Below are positions 1 to 11,505 of a DNA stretch of 36,050 bases, in pieces. A program made the position numbers and the translations under genes. The notes beneath the pieces were generated by a model. The model did not search any database. It was not told the DNA's origin and saw only the letters and a program-made list of their open reading frames with translations. How positions within the stretch are numbered: position 1 is the first letter of the stretch; the number at the start of each line of letters is the position of its first letter. This stretch comes from Daldinia sp. FL1419 (taxonomy: Eukaryota; Ascomycota; Sordariomycetes; Xylariales; Hypoxylaceae), in the NCBI GenBank assembly GCA_025201765.1, contig MU623574.1, forward strand, positions 1 through 36,050. The letters run 5' to 3'.

Positions 1-1035
1 TAAATATATTTATAAATAATATTCAAAAATTTATAAAATTATTTATTAATATATTATCTTATAATTTCCTATATTATAATATAAAATAAATAAATAATAA
101 GGATTAATCCTAATTAATATCAAAATTGAATAAAATTGGTAAATATTTAATATTATAAATGGTTAGGCAATCTTATAAAGGTACAGAAATTCTTACAATT
201 TCCTATATTATAAGAATTAGTAATTAATAGTATGTATTAATTTTAATTAAATAATTTTAAGGGGGATTTTATTAATATAAATTTTTATTCAATTAAAAAA
301 GTTATATATTACAGGAAATTACAAATATGTATACAGGGTATAAAAAAAATTCCAAACCATTTTAATTCATTATATTAATTTAAAATCTATTTAAAAATAT
401 TAATAATTAATATTATTTAAAAATTAATTAAATTTATAATCTTTCGAGATACTTTATATATATTTCTGATTAGAGGTGGTTGTACAACAGCGGAAAATGT
501 CTAAAAGTACAGGGGATTTCTTTGGGAGCTAATTGGTTAGTTAGGATTGTGGTGCAACTAATGAAATAAGAAAAACATAGATTATAAGGTAAAAAAATAA
601 TAAATTTTAATTGTAATAAAATAATAAAAATTCAGGGGAGGGTTTTTATAATAATGTAAAATAATGATGATTTATTACAAAAAAGGGGTTTAATAAAAGA
701 TAGGGTGTTATTATCACTTATATTACTATAATAAAATTTTTTGAATTATTATAGTAATAATTTTTCTTTATTAATTTATATTATTATATTTAAGTAATAT
801 TGATTAGTGTTGAATTAAATGTATGTATAAAAGAAATAATAATAAAAGTAAGTAATAAGTAAAATAATGTAGTGAGACCTGTATATTTATAAATCTTAAG
901 AAAAAAAGTTATCTATTTTGAGTTTGATGGATTTAGAACCCTTATATATATAATATACTAATTATGTAATACCTTCTTTGCTTGCTATAGGGGTCTACAA
1001 TGCCTGATAGCATACAACCATCAATTATGTAGGAA

Positions 1036-1740
1036 CTATTAGAGTTTATATTTATTATATAAGCTTTAAGATTTAATTCCTATTTAATTAAATTAAATTC
1101 TTTAAATATCACCTTTTATATAATTTTTTACAATATTCTACAACTTTCTTGTTTTTTATTGAATACATTATTTATTTTATTTTTGGGGCACTATTTACTA
1201 TTACCAATAATTATTTTTATTTATCTTTTATTTAATCATTTTAATATTTATTTTCTTTAGGATATGGTTAGTAATGGGGTAATTAAAATGTAGGATAAGG
1301 TATATATTATAAGAGCTATTAGAGTTCTTATTTAATATATAAATTTTTAAGAATTAATTCTTATTTAATTGCATTAAATTCTATAAAATCATTATTTTCT
1401 TTTATAATTTTTATAATAATTTATAAATTTACTTTTTTATTGAATATATTATTTATTCTTTTTTTTGGGCATTAGTTACTATTGTTAGCAATTATTTTTA
1501 TTAACTTTTTATTTAATTATTTTAATATTGTTTTTAAGATATAATTATTTTACATTTAGTTATTAGAGTTTTTGTTTAATTAGAATTTTTTTTTAATATA
1601 TAAATCTTTAAAAATTAATTTTTATTTAATTAAATTAATTTTTATTTAATTAAATTAAATTTTTTATTATAGAAATTAACTTTTTTATAATAATATATAA
1701 CTTTTTTATTTTTAATTAAATATATTATTTTAATTATTAA
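1036..1740. repeat. Three degenerate tandem units
   Basis: Three successive blocks begin with the same phrase (YTATTAGAGTT at about 1036, 1316 and 1560). Each continues with a similar order of motifs: an ATATAAR-TTTAAGA-TTAATTC stretch, a TTTATTGAATA-ATTATTTAT stretch, then a TTGGGGCAYTA-TTACTATT stretch. Spacing is about 280 and 244 bp, and the third copy is shorter and more eroded. The copies are clearly related but divergent. Function and parent element are unknown. Confidence 0.6.
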
Positions 1741-2451
1741 TTCTTATAGGATATGCCTTGTACTTCAATTAATCCATAATAAGTTAAAGGTTATATAAGC
1801 CAAAGGATATAAAATGATTATATTTTGAAGAGGATAATAAGCTGATTGGATAGAGGAATAGATATATGTAACTGTTTATCAATAATAACGAACTTTAAGA
1901 AGATATTTTTAAGGAGGAGATTAAAACTATATATTTTTATATAAAGACTTTATGAAGAAACTAAATTATAAAACCTTATGAGCCTTTGTTAATTAAATAA
2001 GAAAGATAATTCTTAAAGGCCTATTTATATTTAAAAGAGTTGTGGAGACTTGGAATATCTGGTTTTAAGGAGGTTAATAAGGTCTTGTAAAATGGATCCA
2101 TATAACTTAATCATGTAACTCCAGGATTCATTTTCTTTACAGGGTACATGTATTTATAACTTAATCATTTTATCCTGTTTTAATATATATCTAGAAAAAT
2201 TTGTAAAAATCTTAAAAGGGGTTATTCCATGGAAGTTAAAAGTAGTTTTAATTATGTAATTACATTATTTCAATTTAAGATGTGATTAAATATAAAATTA
2301 ATTAATTAAGATATGGCTAAGTATAAGGGTAATAAGGCTAATTAAATAGAAAAGGTTGATAAGGTTAGGGCTAATAGCTGATTAATTAGGATATAATTAA
2401 TTAATTAAGAAATGGCTGGGTACAAGGCTTATAAGGCTAAGATATGGCTAA

Positions 2452-2456
2452 TTAAT
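2452..2456. repeat. Target-site duplication TTAAT, left copy
   Basis: TTAAT directly precedes the left LTR and is repeated exactly at 7884-7888 after the right LTR. Five bp is the usual duplication size for LTR-retrotransposon integrases. The word is low in complexity in this AT-rich context, so its weight comes from the exact match at both ends of a gap-free LTR pair. Confidence 0.75.
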
Positions 2457-2608
2457 TGTCATACAATACACAGGGAAAAATTATGATTGTAGAATTCAAG
2501 TTATTATTATTATTCTTAAAATTCTAGAATAGAATGGTAAGGTTTTTTATGGAATTATTGCAAGGGAGAGAATTTTTCCATGCTATTTTTAGGCTTATTA
2601 ATTTAACA
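2457..2608 (-). repeat. LTR of the Copia element (3' LTR, minus orientation)
   Basis: This 152-bp repeat runs TGTCATAC...TTTAACA and so has the usual TG..CA ends. It aligns without gaps to 7732-7883. It is the less mutated of the two at its left end: G and C remain where the other copy has A and T. Confidence 0.88.
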
Positions 2609-3599
2609 TACCCCCCCAAATGAAGCTAATAGGTAAATCTGGAATATATAATATTAAAAATATAATCTTTTTATATTTTTAAATTGATGTATTCTTCTGA
2701 TTATGCTTCCTTAATAATTTCTTCATTTATTTCTTATTTTTATTGTATTATTTTATTTATATTTTTGAGTGCCTTAGTTTTCAGATAATCTAAAATATCT
2801 ACCAAATCTATCTGTTCTTTAAAGTAGGTATACTTTTCTTTTAATAATATTTTTATAAGTTTGTTTATGTTTATATCTTTTAAACTAATATAATCAATTT
2901 TAATATAGCCTTTTTAAACTTTTTATTTAAATTAATAATTATATATATCTATATATTTTAATTTTATTTTAAATTTTTTAATATTTTTAATAACTAATTT
3001 AATTATTTATTTATTATTATATAATAAGAGTATAATTTAATCTTTAAATTCAATTTTGAAATCCTTAATTAACTATAATATATAAAATCCTTTTTTTGCA
3101 ACTTAAATTAGGATAAATAGTTCAACTTTAATAATAAAAATAATAATTATATCTTATTTATTAACTCTTTAATTAATTATTCTATTAAATAATTTTATTA
3201 TATATATTTATAAATTCTTTTAATTAATTATATTATTAATAAATAAAATATTATTAACAACTTTAAAAATATTACTTTTATCTAATTCTAAGGTATATCT
3301 TCATATATATTAGAAATATTATATAATTTAATTAATTATTATATAATATTTTGGGTTTGGATTTAAATTAAATTAAATTAGCCTTAAACAGGTAAATACA
3401 ATATTAGGTTGGGTAATTATTACAATATATAAGATTAAACCTATTTTTTATTAATATTATTATATTAATTAAGGTAAGGCCATTTTTATATAAGGTAGTA
3501 ATTTTTCTTTTATTATAGGTATTTTAGGCATTTTTTCAATTGCTTTTATTAAATTAATAATTTTATTAATATAAATAGATTAATTTAATTAAATTCAAC

Positions 3600-3770
3600 A
3601 TTATATTCAATCTTAAATTATTTTAATTTTAAGAAACCATTATAATTTATCATTTCCAATTAGTTTATATTATTTCTTAAACCTAGAAATAATTAATTCA
3701 ATTTTTGGCTTAATTTCCTTTTAATATATTATAATAATATTATCCACATATATAAAAAAAAGGATTTTAT
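3600..3770 (-). pseudogene. Reverse-transcriptase remnant of the Copia element
   Basis: Read on the minus strand, the stretch gives a phrase like FF-YMW/YVDN-II followed about 20 codons later by a basic segment with RFKK and a WFLK-I motif. In Copia RT the catalytic YVDD is followed at this distance by an RF-(K)-x-x-DLG...YFLGI segment. The second aspartate codon appears as AAT, consistent with a G-to-A change. The frame is interrupted and cannot give a working enzyme. I read this by eye over a short, low-complexity stretch, so family placement is likely but not certain. Confidence 0.5.
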
Positions 3771-6700
3771 TTTTAATAAATATATATAACTTTTGGAATA
3801 TTAGGGTAAAATCAAATTCTTTCAGAGTTTATAAAAATTCTTATTATTAAAAAAAAGGTAATTTTTAAAAACCATAAAATATTTTAATAATATAAAATAT
3901 CTTTTTTAATTATTAATATTTTTAAGGTATATATATAAATATATCTTTTTTAAATTTTATATTTATAAATATATTTACTATATTATATTATATAAATTTA
4001 AAATTATATTTAATTATCATTATTATTAATATTTAAAAAAACCTTCTAATAAATATAAAGGTATAAATTTCTTTATTACTAATTACTTACTAATCTCCTC
4101 TCACTACCAAATATACCTTACACCATTAAAGAAAATTATATTTATTAATCTTATAGGTATAAACCCATATACACCCAAATACTTACTTATTCTTATATTA
4201 ATCATTTAATTATAATATAATCTCCTAAATATGTATATTAATGTAATTCTTAAAATGGATTTATTCAATTTTTTAGAATATTTTACATAATAAATAATTT
4301 TGGATATCCAAATATTATTTTAGAAATTTTAATAAATCTCTTCTATATATTTTCCTATATTCATTAATTTTTATTAAAAATATTTAAATAGAATTATTTA
4401 AATTTTTTTTATTATATTAAAGAAATTAATAGGTAAATTTTAATATTTTTATTTTATTAATTATATATCCTTTATATATATCAATCTTACTTATTAAAGA
4501 ATTAATATAAAATATTATTTTTTATAATATATAATATTTATTATTAAAAATAATATAAAAGATTATTAATATTTTAATATGGATAATAAATAAAATTATT
4601 AATAAAAAATTATTCAGAAAAAATAATAGATAAAAATGTACCTTTATATAAAAATAATTAATCTTTATAACAGAAATTTCATTCCTTTTATCCAATAACC
4701 CACTTAATTCTATTAGTTCATTAATTATACCCAATATATTTATATCTTTAATTTATTTTAAAAAATTTATTTAAATATTATTATATATATTTATTCTTTT
4801 TTTAAGTTAAAAATTTTAAATAAATTTTAATAGGTTATTATATTAATTTATTTTATAAATTATTAATTCATCTTTAAATCTATCTTATAATTTTTGAAGA
4901 TTATTGTTAAAAACCTTATTTTCTTTAAATATAACATCTTTTAATTCTACTACCTTATTAATATATAGGTTTCAAATTTTATATATATTTATGGATATAT
5001 AACCTATTAAAAAACCTATTTATATTTTAGAATTAAGTTTTTTTAATTTATTTAACTTTTTAAATGTTGTTATTATTATAATATAGGTTTTATAATTATA
5101 TATCTAAAGGTAATCTTATTAAGGTTTTTAATTATAAATTGTAAGATTATTGTTTATATTAATGTATATATGAAATTAATTATATAGTGTTTATTAATTT
5201 ATTTTATATTATGATATTTAATTATATAAATATATTATTATTTTATAAATTTTGGGCTATAAAAAATAAGGTAACTTTAAATATACCTTTATGATTTTTA
5301 CTTTATCCTTAATTATACCCCTTAAGTATTTGGCAATATTGTTTTGAGCTTATATATAAATTATTAAAGGTTTGATTTTCATATGTAGACTTTCTAAGTA
5401 TACATAAATTATTGGCTTTTTTTCAATAATTTTTTAATTAGATTCCTAAATTTTTAGGGTAATATTATATTAAATCTTTAAGATATTAATAAGGTTTTTC
5501 AAAATTTTAATAATTAATATTACTATTTAATTTATAAAATAATAATTAAACATCATTCCAATCCACCAATCTATAATTAATAATAAATTTATAAAATTAT
5601 TATTTAATTTCTTAATATTATAAAAATTAAAAATTAATTTTATTTTTAAGATTTTATTAATATATTTAAATATTTAACTTATTTAATATTTAATCTTAAC
5701 AATAATATATACCTTACAATTAACTATTTTAATTTTTTTAATTTAGATTTTAATATTTATTTTAATAAGGTTTTCTAATATTTATAGGCCTAAATATCCT
5801 AATCTTAAATACCATCTAAATATATTTACTATTAATATTTACTTTTTCTAATTAAATTTATTACATTATACATAAAATATTAATTTAGATATTTTAAAAA
5901 AATATTTTTAAATATAAATTAATTAAAACAATTAATGAGTTCAACCACAATTTCATTATTTTAAAATTTTAAATAAATGTGTTCCTAATAATTATCCTAT
6001 TAATACCCTTGCCTTTTAAAAATTTATAGAAATATAAGATTATAAATGAAATTTAAATAATACATTATATTTAAAAACTTAATTTTCATAATATTATTAA
6101 TATATTTAATTTTAATATTAATATATTTATAATTTAATATTTAAATCTTATTATTTTTAATAATAATATATTTTCTTAAAAAAATTTTTTTATAATTAAT
6201 AAATTTTAATATTTAATTAAAAATATATATTATAATTCTTAAATCTAATATAATTAAATTTTTTAAAAGATAATAATTTATATTATAAATAATATTTATA
6301 ATATTTATTATAAATATTATTCTTAATTCCAAAATTATTATTTATTTTGATAATTAATTTTTATTTTCTTAATTAATTACATTATTTTTATTTTTATTTT
6401 TTTTTTTTAAAGTTATTAAAAATTTTCATTTTTATTATTAATTTAAGGTTATACTTAATTTTTTTTTATATAAATATATTAAATTATATATTAATCCTAA
6501 AATATTTAAAATATTTTAATTTAATAATATAAAAATATTCTTCAATTCTATAAAAGCCTAAACAAACCTCACACTTATCGCATTTATATCTATATACTAA
6601 TAGATATAAATATTAATTAATATTTACATTATTCTTTTTTCATTTATTCAAATTTTTTAATATTTATTTAACTATTTATTTTATTTAATTGATCTTTCTT

Positions 6701-7731
6701 TATAAGGATTTTCTTCTTTATTAAAATTATTAATATTATTATTCTTATAATAAATAATAAAAATACTTTTATAAATCTTTCCTTTTCCCTTTTAATTTAT
6801 ATTTATAATATAGGTATAATTTTTAAAAAAATAAATAATATCTTTAAAAATTAATATTCTATTATTAATTTTCTTTTAATATATTATTATTTAAATAAAT
6901 GCCCATTTTTAAAATATTAATATTATTATTTATAAAATAATTGAGAATTATTTTTATGGATTAATAATAATGGTAAATTTCTTATTTATTCCATATAATA
7001 TAGTTGTTTTCCAGGAGGTAATTTATTTTTCCTAATCTTTAAATTATTTTGAAAATAATATTATTATTTTCTTATAATATTTTTTTATTTTATATTTATT
7101 AAAATTAATATTAAAAATCTTTTTAAAAATAATATATTTCTTTTAAATATTTTGGATTAAAAATAAAATTAATATTTAATAAGATTTTAATATAATTTTT
7201 ATTATATAATTTAAAAATTAGATTAATTTGTTATATTTAATATTATATAAAATCATAATTTATATGTATATTTATATATTTTTATTATAATAGAACCTTT
7301 TAATTAATATAAATTGGTTTATATTATAAGAATAAGTATTTATAATAGAGTTATTGGGCATATCTATTATATTGCCTCATTTATTTCTTCTAAAAGCCAA
7401 TAAATTATTTAAGTTTTCAAAATTGGTTTCATAATCTTCAATATTTGGTTGTATTGGCCAAAAGGTTAGAAGAAATAGAAATCTTCTTATTAGATTAGAG
7501 TTTTCTGGATTTAACCAATTTTACACATTTAGGTTGTAAGCCAGAGCCATAAAGGCCTAATTCTATGTTTCTTAATTATTAAATATAAATAATTGGTTTT
7601 TTCTTACAATATTTTTAAATAATATTATTTAATTAAATATAATTGAAATTATATTAAATATATATTTATATAATATAATTAAATTAATATTAATTATATA
7701 TTTATATTAGGATATAATTGAAACTCTTAAT

Positions 7732-7883
7732 TATTATATAATATATAAAGAAAAATTATAATTATAAAATTTAAATTATTATTATTATTTTTAAAATTCT
7801 AAAATAGAGCAATAAGGCTTTTTATGGAATTATTATAAGGGAAAGAATTTTTCCACGTTATTTTTAGGCTTACTAATCCAACA
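7732..7883 (-). repeat. LTR of the Copia element (5' LTR, minus orientation)
   Basis: This 152-bp copy aligns gap-free to 2457-2608. Its left end reads TATTATA where the partner reads TGTCATA, which is three transitions. It ends CCAACA and is followed directly by the target duplication TTAAT. Confidence 0.88.
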
Positions 7884-7888
7884 TTAAT
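7884..7888. repeat. Target-site duplication TTAAT, right copy
   Basis: Exact partner of 2452-2456, immediately outside the right LTR. Confidence 0.75.
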
Positions 7889-8166
7889 TAAGATGTAATT
7901 AGGTACAAGGCTGGTCAATCAAAAAAAAGTTTATTTATTTAACTAATATAATGTAAATAATTTATAAAACCTTCAAAATCCAAGATTTTTTAATTTAAAA
8001 AAATGTTTTGATATTTTAATTAAATAAGGAAAATTAATAAAATTTAAAAAAATTAAATATATAAGGTTATTTAAAATTTAAAAATTATAAGGTTAATTTA
8101 AAGGGTTAATATATTTAATAAGGTTATTTTTTTCTTTACCCATATTAATAATCTTCCGATATAAAA
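7889..8166. other. AT-rich spacer before the central block; no gene seen
   Basis: The sequence stays AT-rich up to about 8150 and then changes to balanced composition within a few tens of bases. I see no coding frame or repeat copy in it. Confidence 0.6.
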
Positions 8167-8184
8167 CCTTAAGAAAACTTAAGG
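8167..8184. repeat. Inverted repeat at the left AT-rich/balanced boundary
   Basis: CCTTAAG, four A, then CTTAAGG forms a perfect 7-bp stem with a 4-nt loop, exactly where the AT-rich block ends. Two further small inverted repeats, AGCCT-C-AGGCT and AGCCC-CAAGT-GGGCT, follow within 60 bp. They could be remains of an element end or coincidence; no matching copy is visible at the right boundary. Confidence 0.4.
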
Positions 8185-8387
8185 CACATAGGCTCTTCAG
8201 CCTCAGGCTGGACACATAAGCCCCAAGTGGGCTAGTTGTGGGTCCGCAATTGTGGCTGGTGCGTCGTCGCCAAATGTTTTGGAACTAGTGAGACAAGAAC
8301 TTTCTCGCCATCTCGTGACGCGTTCCATTTGCTCCGTATGGCTCCCAATGTAAGAACATCAAGACTACAGACGCAAGATCTGCTGGG

Positions 8388-10775
8388 ATGATGGACCAGC
8401 TCCGATCAAAGATCATTGCAGACAACCCTATTGGCACAGGCCTTGACAGTTTTCGTGCTTCGTTCGACTTGACTTGCCAAGGTCGCGGCCTCTCGTGTTC
8501 GCCAGGCTCCCTTGGCCAGCTCGACCATGATGGTAATTCGTTCCGACTTCATCTGCCTACTTCTCTAACTCGTACAGACCTTCAAGACTTAACCCTCGGT
8601 CTTCTTTTAACGCTACAAAGTCTACGTATCTCACGACTCCTGCCCTCCGCTGGCCGAGGCAAGAATCTTTTCGGCGATCTGACCCGACTTAACTCTGCCG
8701 TCGATTCCGATGACTTCAACTTCGACCGAGTCCGACCTCTCCTAGATTTAGCGCTCGCCAAAAGCGCCGACAGCGAGATCTGGGAGCAAGTCTACATCGC
8801 CGTCACCGAGTCTACCCCCCCTCCCCGACCAGTTGCCTCTTCTCTCCAGCAGACCCCATGGCTCCGCAACACCAGTAGCTTCCCGAACTCTTCCGAGTAT
8901 AGAAAACACGTTGATGATGTGCTGAAGGAGGAGCTTGGCCCTATGTATGTCGGGCTCCCTCACTTCTACGACACATTTTTCGACGACGTCGCCGATCTCA
9001 AAACAGCATCTGAAGCATTCTTCGAGCAGTGCGTCGGTGGTACTGACCCATTCTTCGAAGACGGTTGGAGAGGCTGGCCACCGGACGCGAGACAGGACGA
9101 TGTGCTCGCATGGTTTACGGGCTTCTGCGAGGAACTGACGGCGTTTACAGAGGGCCGTGAGAATCGTCCTATGCGTCAACCGAGACCCTTGGCAAAGCCT
9201 AACGAGCTGATCGACGGTTCCGTAGGGAAGCGCAAGATGGACATTGGCTTCGTGAGCAACCCTCGTGCGGGAAAGGATACGAGATGCCACTGGTCTCAGA
9301 TCCTGGTGCCAGGAGAGCTGAAAAGCAACCCCGCTGCCGATAAACCTTCCGAGGCATGGCTCGACCTTGGAAGATACGCGAGGGAAGTGCTCGCTGCGCA
9401 GGATACGCGACGTTTTGTACTGGGCTTTACTATCTGCGGGTCTCTCATGAGGGTGTGGGCTTTCGACAGGGTTGGTGGTATCGCCTCTGAACAATTTGAT
9501 ATCAACAAAGATGGGCATCGATTCGTGTTTACGATCCTCGGTTTCCTCTGGATGAGCGACAGAGAGCTCGGGTTCGATCCAACAATACTGACCGCAAATA
9601 AGGAGCGCTTTATCGAAATTAAGCGGAATGGTTCCACGGAGCGGGTCATTATCGACGGAGTAATGCTACGGGCGCGTTGCATAGCCGGCCGAGCAACGAC
9701 TTGTTGGAGGGCTCACCCCGACGGTCGCGAAGATATACCGCTTGTTATCAAGGATTCGTGGCAATATCCTGAACGTGATGAGGAGGGCGAACTGTTACGC
9801 GACATAATGGACAAAAGTGTCGTTAATGTCGCCCGGTATTATTACCATGAGACGGTTCAGATTGGCAACATGGACGACGATATTCGAAACAACATTCGAC
9901 GGGGACTGGACATTGCCACAGCTACGAACTATCGGCCGGGACGCCCGATATTAAGCAACGTAGCAGCGGATACGGTGCGGACGGGCCGCACCAATGCGAG
10001 CAGCAACAGGAAGCGGCCGTCCAGCCAGACTGACGCCGAGTTGCCACCGAGCAAGCGGTCTTGCTCTGTATCCCCAACGAAGGCTACCAGCGCACTGCCA
10101 AACCGGGTACATCGGCGCGTTATCCTCCGAGACTACGGCGAGCCTATATACACGGCAAGCTCCCGATCGGCTCTACTTGCTGCTCTGGAGGGCTGTATTG
10201 AAGGCCACGAGTCCTTGCGAAAAGCGGGCATTCTCCACAGAGATATCTCCATTAACAACCTCTTAATTAATGAGGACAGTGACAACCCGTCCTGGCCTTC
10301 GTTCTTGATAGACCTTGACCTTGCCATCAGGGAGCAACGAGACGTTGCCTCGGGGGCAAAGGGAAAGACCGGCACGCGAGCTTTTATGGCAATCGGGACA
10401 TTACTAGGCGAACAGCATTCTTTTATGCACGATCTCGAATCCTTCTTCTGGGTGCTCTTCTGGATATGCATACACTACGACGCGAAGGGCAGAGATATGG
10501 GGCCAACTGAGTTTGATAGTTGGAATTATGAGAGCGATAACAAGCTGGTCAAGTCAAAAAAGGGCGAGATCGCAGACGAAGAAGATTTTCTGAAAAATGC
10601 AGAAGACACCTTCACGTCATATTACCGGCCATTGATACCATGGGTTAACAGGCTGCGAAGGAAGGTATTCCCAAACGGTGAAAGATGGAAGAGACCAGAG
10701 CCGGAGCTTTATTCCTCAATGAAGGAGATCCTTCGTGAGGCGCGGAAGAACTTGGAAGTGTCAGTAGACGAGTAG
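8388..10775 (+). CDS. FunK1-type fungal protein kinase
   Basis: This uninterrupted 795-residue frame ends in a kinase-like domain of the fungal-specific FunK1 family (Pkinase_fungal). Visible landmarks are the ATP-binding lysine in VIKDSW (K455), the catalytic loop HRDISINN (H617-R618-D619), the metal-binding site as DLD (D642-D644, in place of DFG), then GTRAFMA and HDLESFFWVLFWICI, the stretch most typical of FunK1. Residues 550-590 are a basic, low-complexity linker. The N-terminal 400 residues are the family's variable part. ATG 8388 is the first in-frame Met after a stop at 8316-8318; a second ATG follows at once. No intron is needed. FunK1 kinases are multicopy in many fungi and their substrates are unknown, so no pathway can be named. 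Unlike three other genes of this block it has no premature stop. Confidence 0.9.
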   Translation: MMDQLRSKIIADNPIGTGLDSFRASFDLTCQGRGLSCSPGSLGQLDHDGNSFRLHLPTSLTRTDLQDLTLGLLLTLQSLRISRLLPSAGRGKNLFGDLTRLNSAVDSDDFNFDRVRPLLDLALAKSADSEIWEQVYIAVTESTPPPRPVASSLQQTPWLRNTSSFPNSSEYRKHVDDVLKEELGPMYVGLPHFYDTFFDDVADLKTASEAFFEQCVGGTDPFFEDGWRGWPPDARQDDVLAWFTGFCEELTAFTEGRENRPMRQPRPLAKPNELIDGSVGKRKMDIGFVSNPRAGKDTRCHWSQILVPGELKSNPAADKPSEAWLDLGRYAREVLAAQDTRRFVLGFTICGSLMRVWAFDRVGGIASEQFDINKDGHRFVFTILGFLWMSDRELGFDPTILTANKERFIEIKRNGSTERVIIDGVMLRARCIAGRATTCWRAHPDGREDIPLVIKDSWQYPERDEEGELLRDIMDKSVVNVARYYYHETVQIGNMDDDIRNNIRRGLDIATATNYRPGRPILSNVAADTVRTGRTNASSNRKRPSSQTDAELPPSKRSCSVSPTKATSALPNRVHRRVILRDYGEPIYTASSRSALLAALEGCIEGHESLRKAGILHRDISINNLLINEDSDNPSWPSFLIDLDLAIREQRDVASGAKGKTGTRAFMAIGTLLGEQHSFMHDLESFFWVLFWICIHYDAKGRDMGPTEFDSWNYESDNKLVKSKKGEIADEEDFLKNAEDTFTSYYRPLIPWVNRLRRKVFPNGERWKRPEPELYSSMKEILREARKNLEVSVDE

Positions 10776-10860
10776 CGTTGTATGATAAGGTTGAGCCATT
10801 CACAATTGACCAAGCTGTATAATATGACCATAGGAGGTGTTATTCTCACCACTGTCATGG

Positions 10861-10882
10861 GACCGCTTCCTAGGAAGCGGTC
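10861..10882. repeat. Perfect 22-bp palindrome
   Basis: GACCGCTTCCT is followed directly by its exact reverse complement, giving 22 bp of uninterrupted dyad symmetry 85 bp after the kinase stop codon. It has no loop and no following T-run, so it does not look like a terminator. It could be a dimer-binding site or a hairpin in the 3' UTR. No second copy is visible in the window. Confidence 0.6.
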
Positions 10883-10957
10883 ACACATGCCTGGCTTCCA
10901 CCACTGCCACACCAATCTCGTACCAGCCTCGACAGTGGGGTCCTAAGCGGCGCCTGG

Positions 10958-11230
10958 ATGGATGTGTCTACGATGCTAAGAATTAAGCTGACGTTTACTC
11001 TTAATAATTATAGAGCACGTGGGCGACTTACTAATACTGCCTATGATGTCATCAAGGCTATGACGGAGTTCACGGCTGTGATCGAGGACAAAGAAGTGGT
11101 CTTAGGAACTGGACTTATTCCAAGGAAGCACCGTTGTGAATTCGTCAATGATCAGGTGCTCGGTATTCTTTCGTGCCCAAGTATGACTGATGCGAGAGCC
11201 GACATCCCTGGCCTCGACAGAACTGTGTAG
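10958..11230 (+). CDS. Unrecognised short ORF (90 codons)
   Basis: This open frame lies between the FunK1 kinase and the APH gene and starts at an ATG 183 bp after the kinase stop. The product has no signal peptide, membrane segment or motif I recognise. Composition is balanced, but the length is within what chance allows in this region. It may be a fragment of a decayed gene or not coding at all. No promoter or splice signals set it apart. Confidence 0.15.
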   Translation: MDVSTMLRIKLTFTLNNYRARGRLTNTAYDVIKAMTEFTAVIEDKEVVLGTGLIPRKHRCEFVNDQVLGILSCPSMTDARADIPGLDRTV

Positions 11231-11505
11231 GCACGAGATTTAGAGAAGAGCCGAAAGATGTAGGCATAGCCGACGAAGTGAACGTCGACCTTCAAGGGTC
11301 GTCTCCTGGACAGAACTCAAGGCAGTCGTCGGGGAAATATTGCCGCTTTGGCACCTTAAGGGACGGAATGCAGGGAGATGCAGTCCAGTTGAGCACTTCA
11401 AAATGGAAGGGCGCGAGATAGGGATGTTGAGATGGGGTATGCGTTCAAGTTTTGGACAGAGGTAACCTACATGCCAGAATCACAATGACTAGATGCAGTC
11501 GCAGC
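11231..11505. other. Intergenic; nothing assigned
   Basis: Balanced-composition sequence between the short ORF and the end of the minus-strand APH gene. Short open stretches exist in more than one frame but none carries a motif I recognise. It should hold the 3' end of the APH transcript. Confidence 0.4.

Larger units (their letters stand above)
1..2456. repeat. AT-rich, RIP-degraded block left of the Copia element
   Basis: The sequence is overwhelmingly A and T with stop codons in all frames, and I see no intact gene. Slightly less degraded islands occur near 465-560, 980-1030 and 1740-2260; they may be scraps of transposon coding or LTR sequence, but I cannot assign them to a family. The composition matches the inside of the RIP-mutated retrotransposon next to it, so this is probably older repeat DNA that decayed the same way. 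Confidence 0.75.
2457..7883 (-). mobile_element. Copia-type LTR retrotransposon, full length but dead
   Basis: The 5427-bp element is bounded by two 152-bp direct repeats and flanked by the same 5 bp, TTAAT, at 2452-2456 and 7884-7888. Coding remnants read on the minus strand. A reverse-transcriptase region lies near 3600-3770 and a gag-like remnant near 7380-7560, so the right repeat is the 5' LTR. A run of seven C at about 2611-2617 is a G-rich polypurine tract on the minus strand, next to the 3' LTR, where such tracts belong. The interior is saturated with stops and is extremely AT-rich. The two LTRs differ only by transitions where I compared them, as expected of RIP. Copia placement rests on the short RT stretch and is moderate; the LTR structure is firm. 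Confidence 0.85.

Noticed and set aside
4522..4734. 70-codon minus-strand frame inside the Copia element
   Set aside because: It is a stop-free scrap in the decayed interior and cannot be a separate gene; it may derive from pol.
8748..9518. 256-codon open frame antisense to the FunK1 kinase
   Set aside because: It lies wholly inside the well-supported kinase frame on the other strand, has no motif, and reflects codon bias of the real gene.
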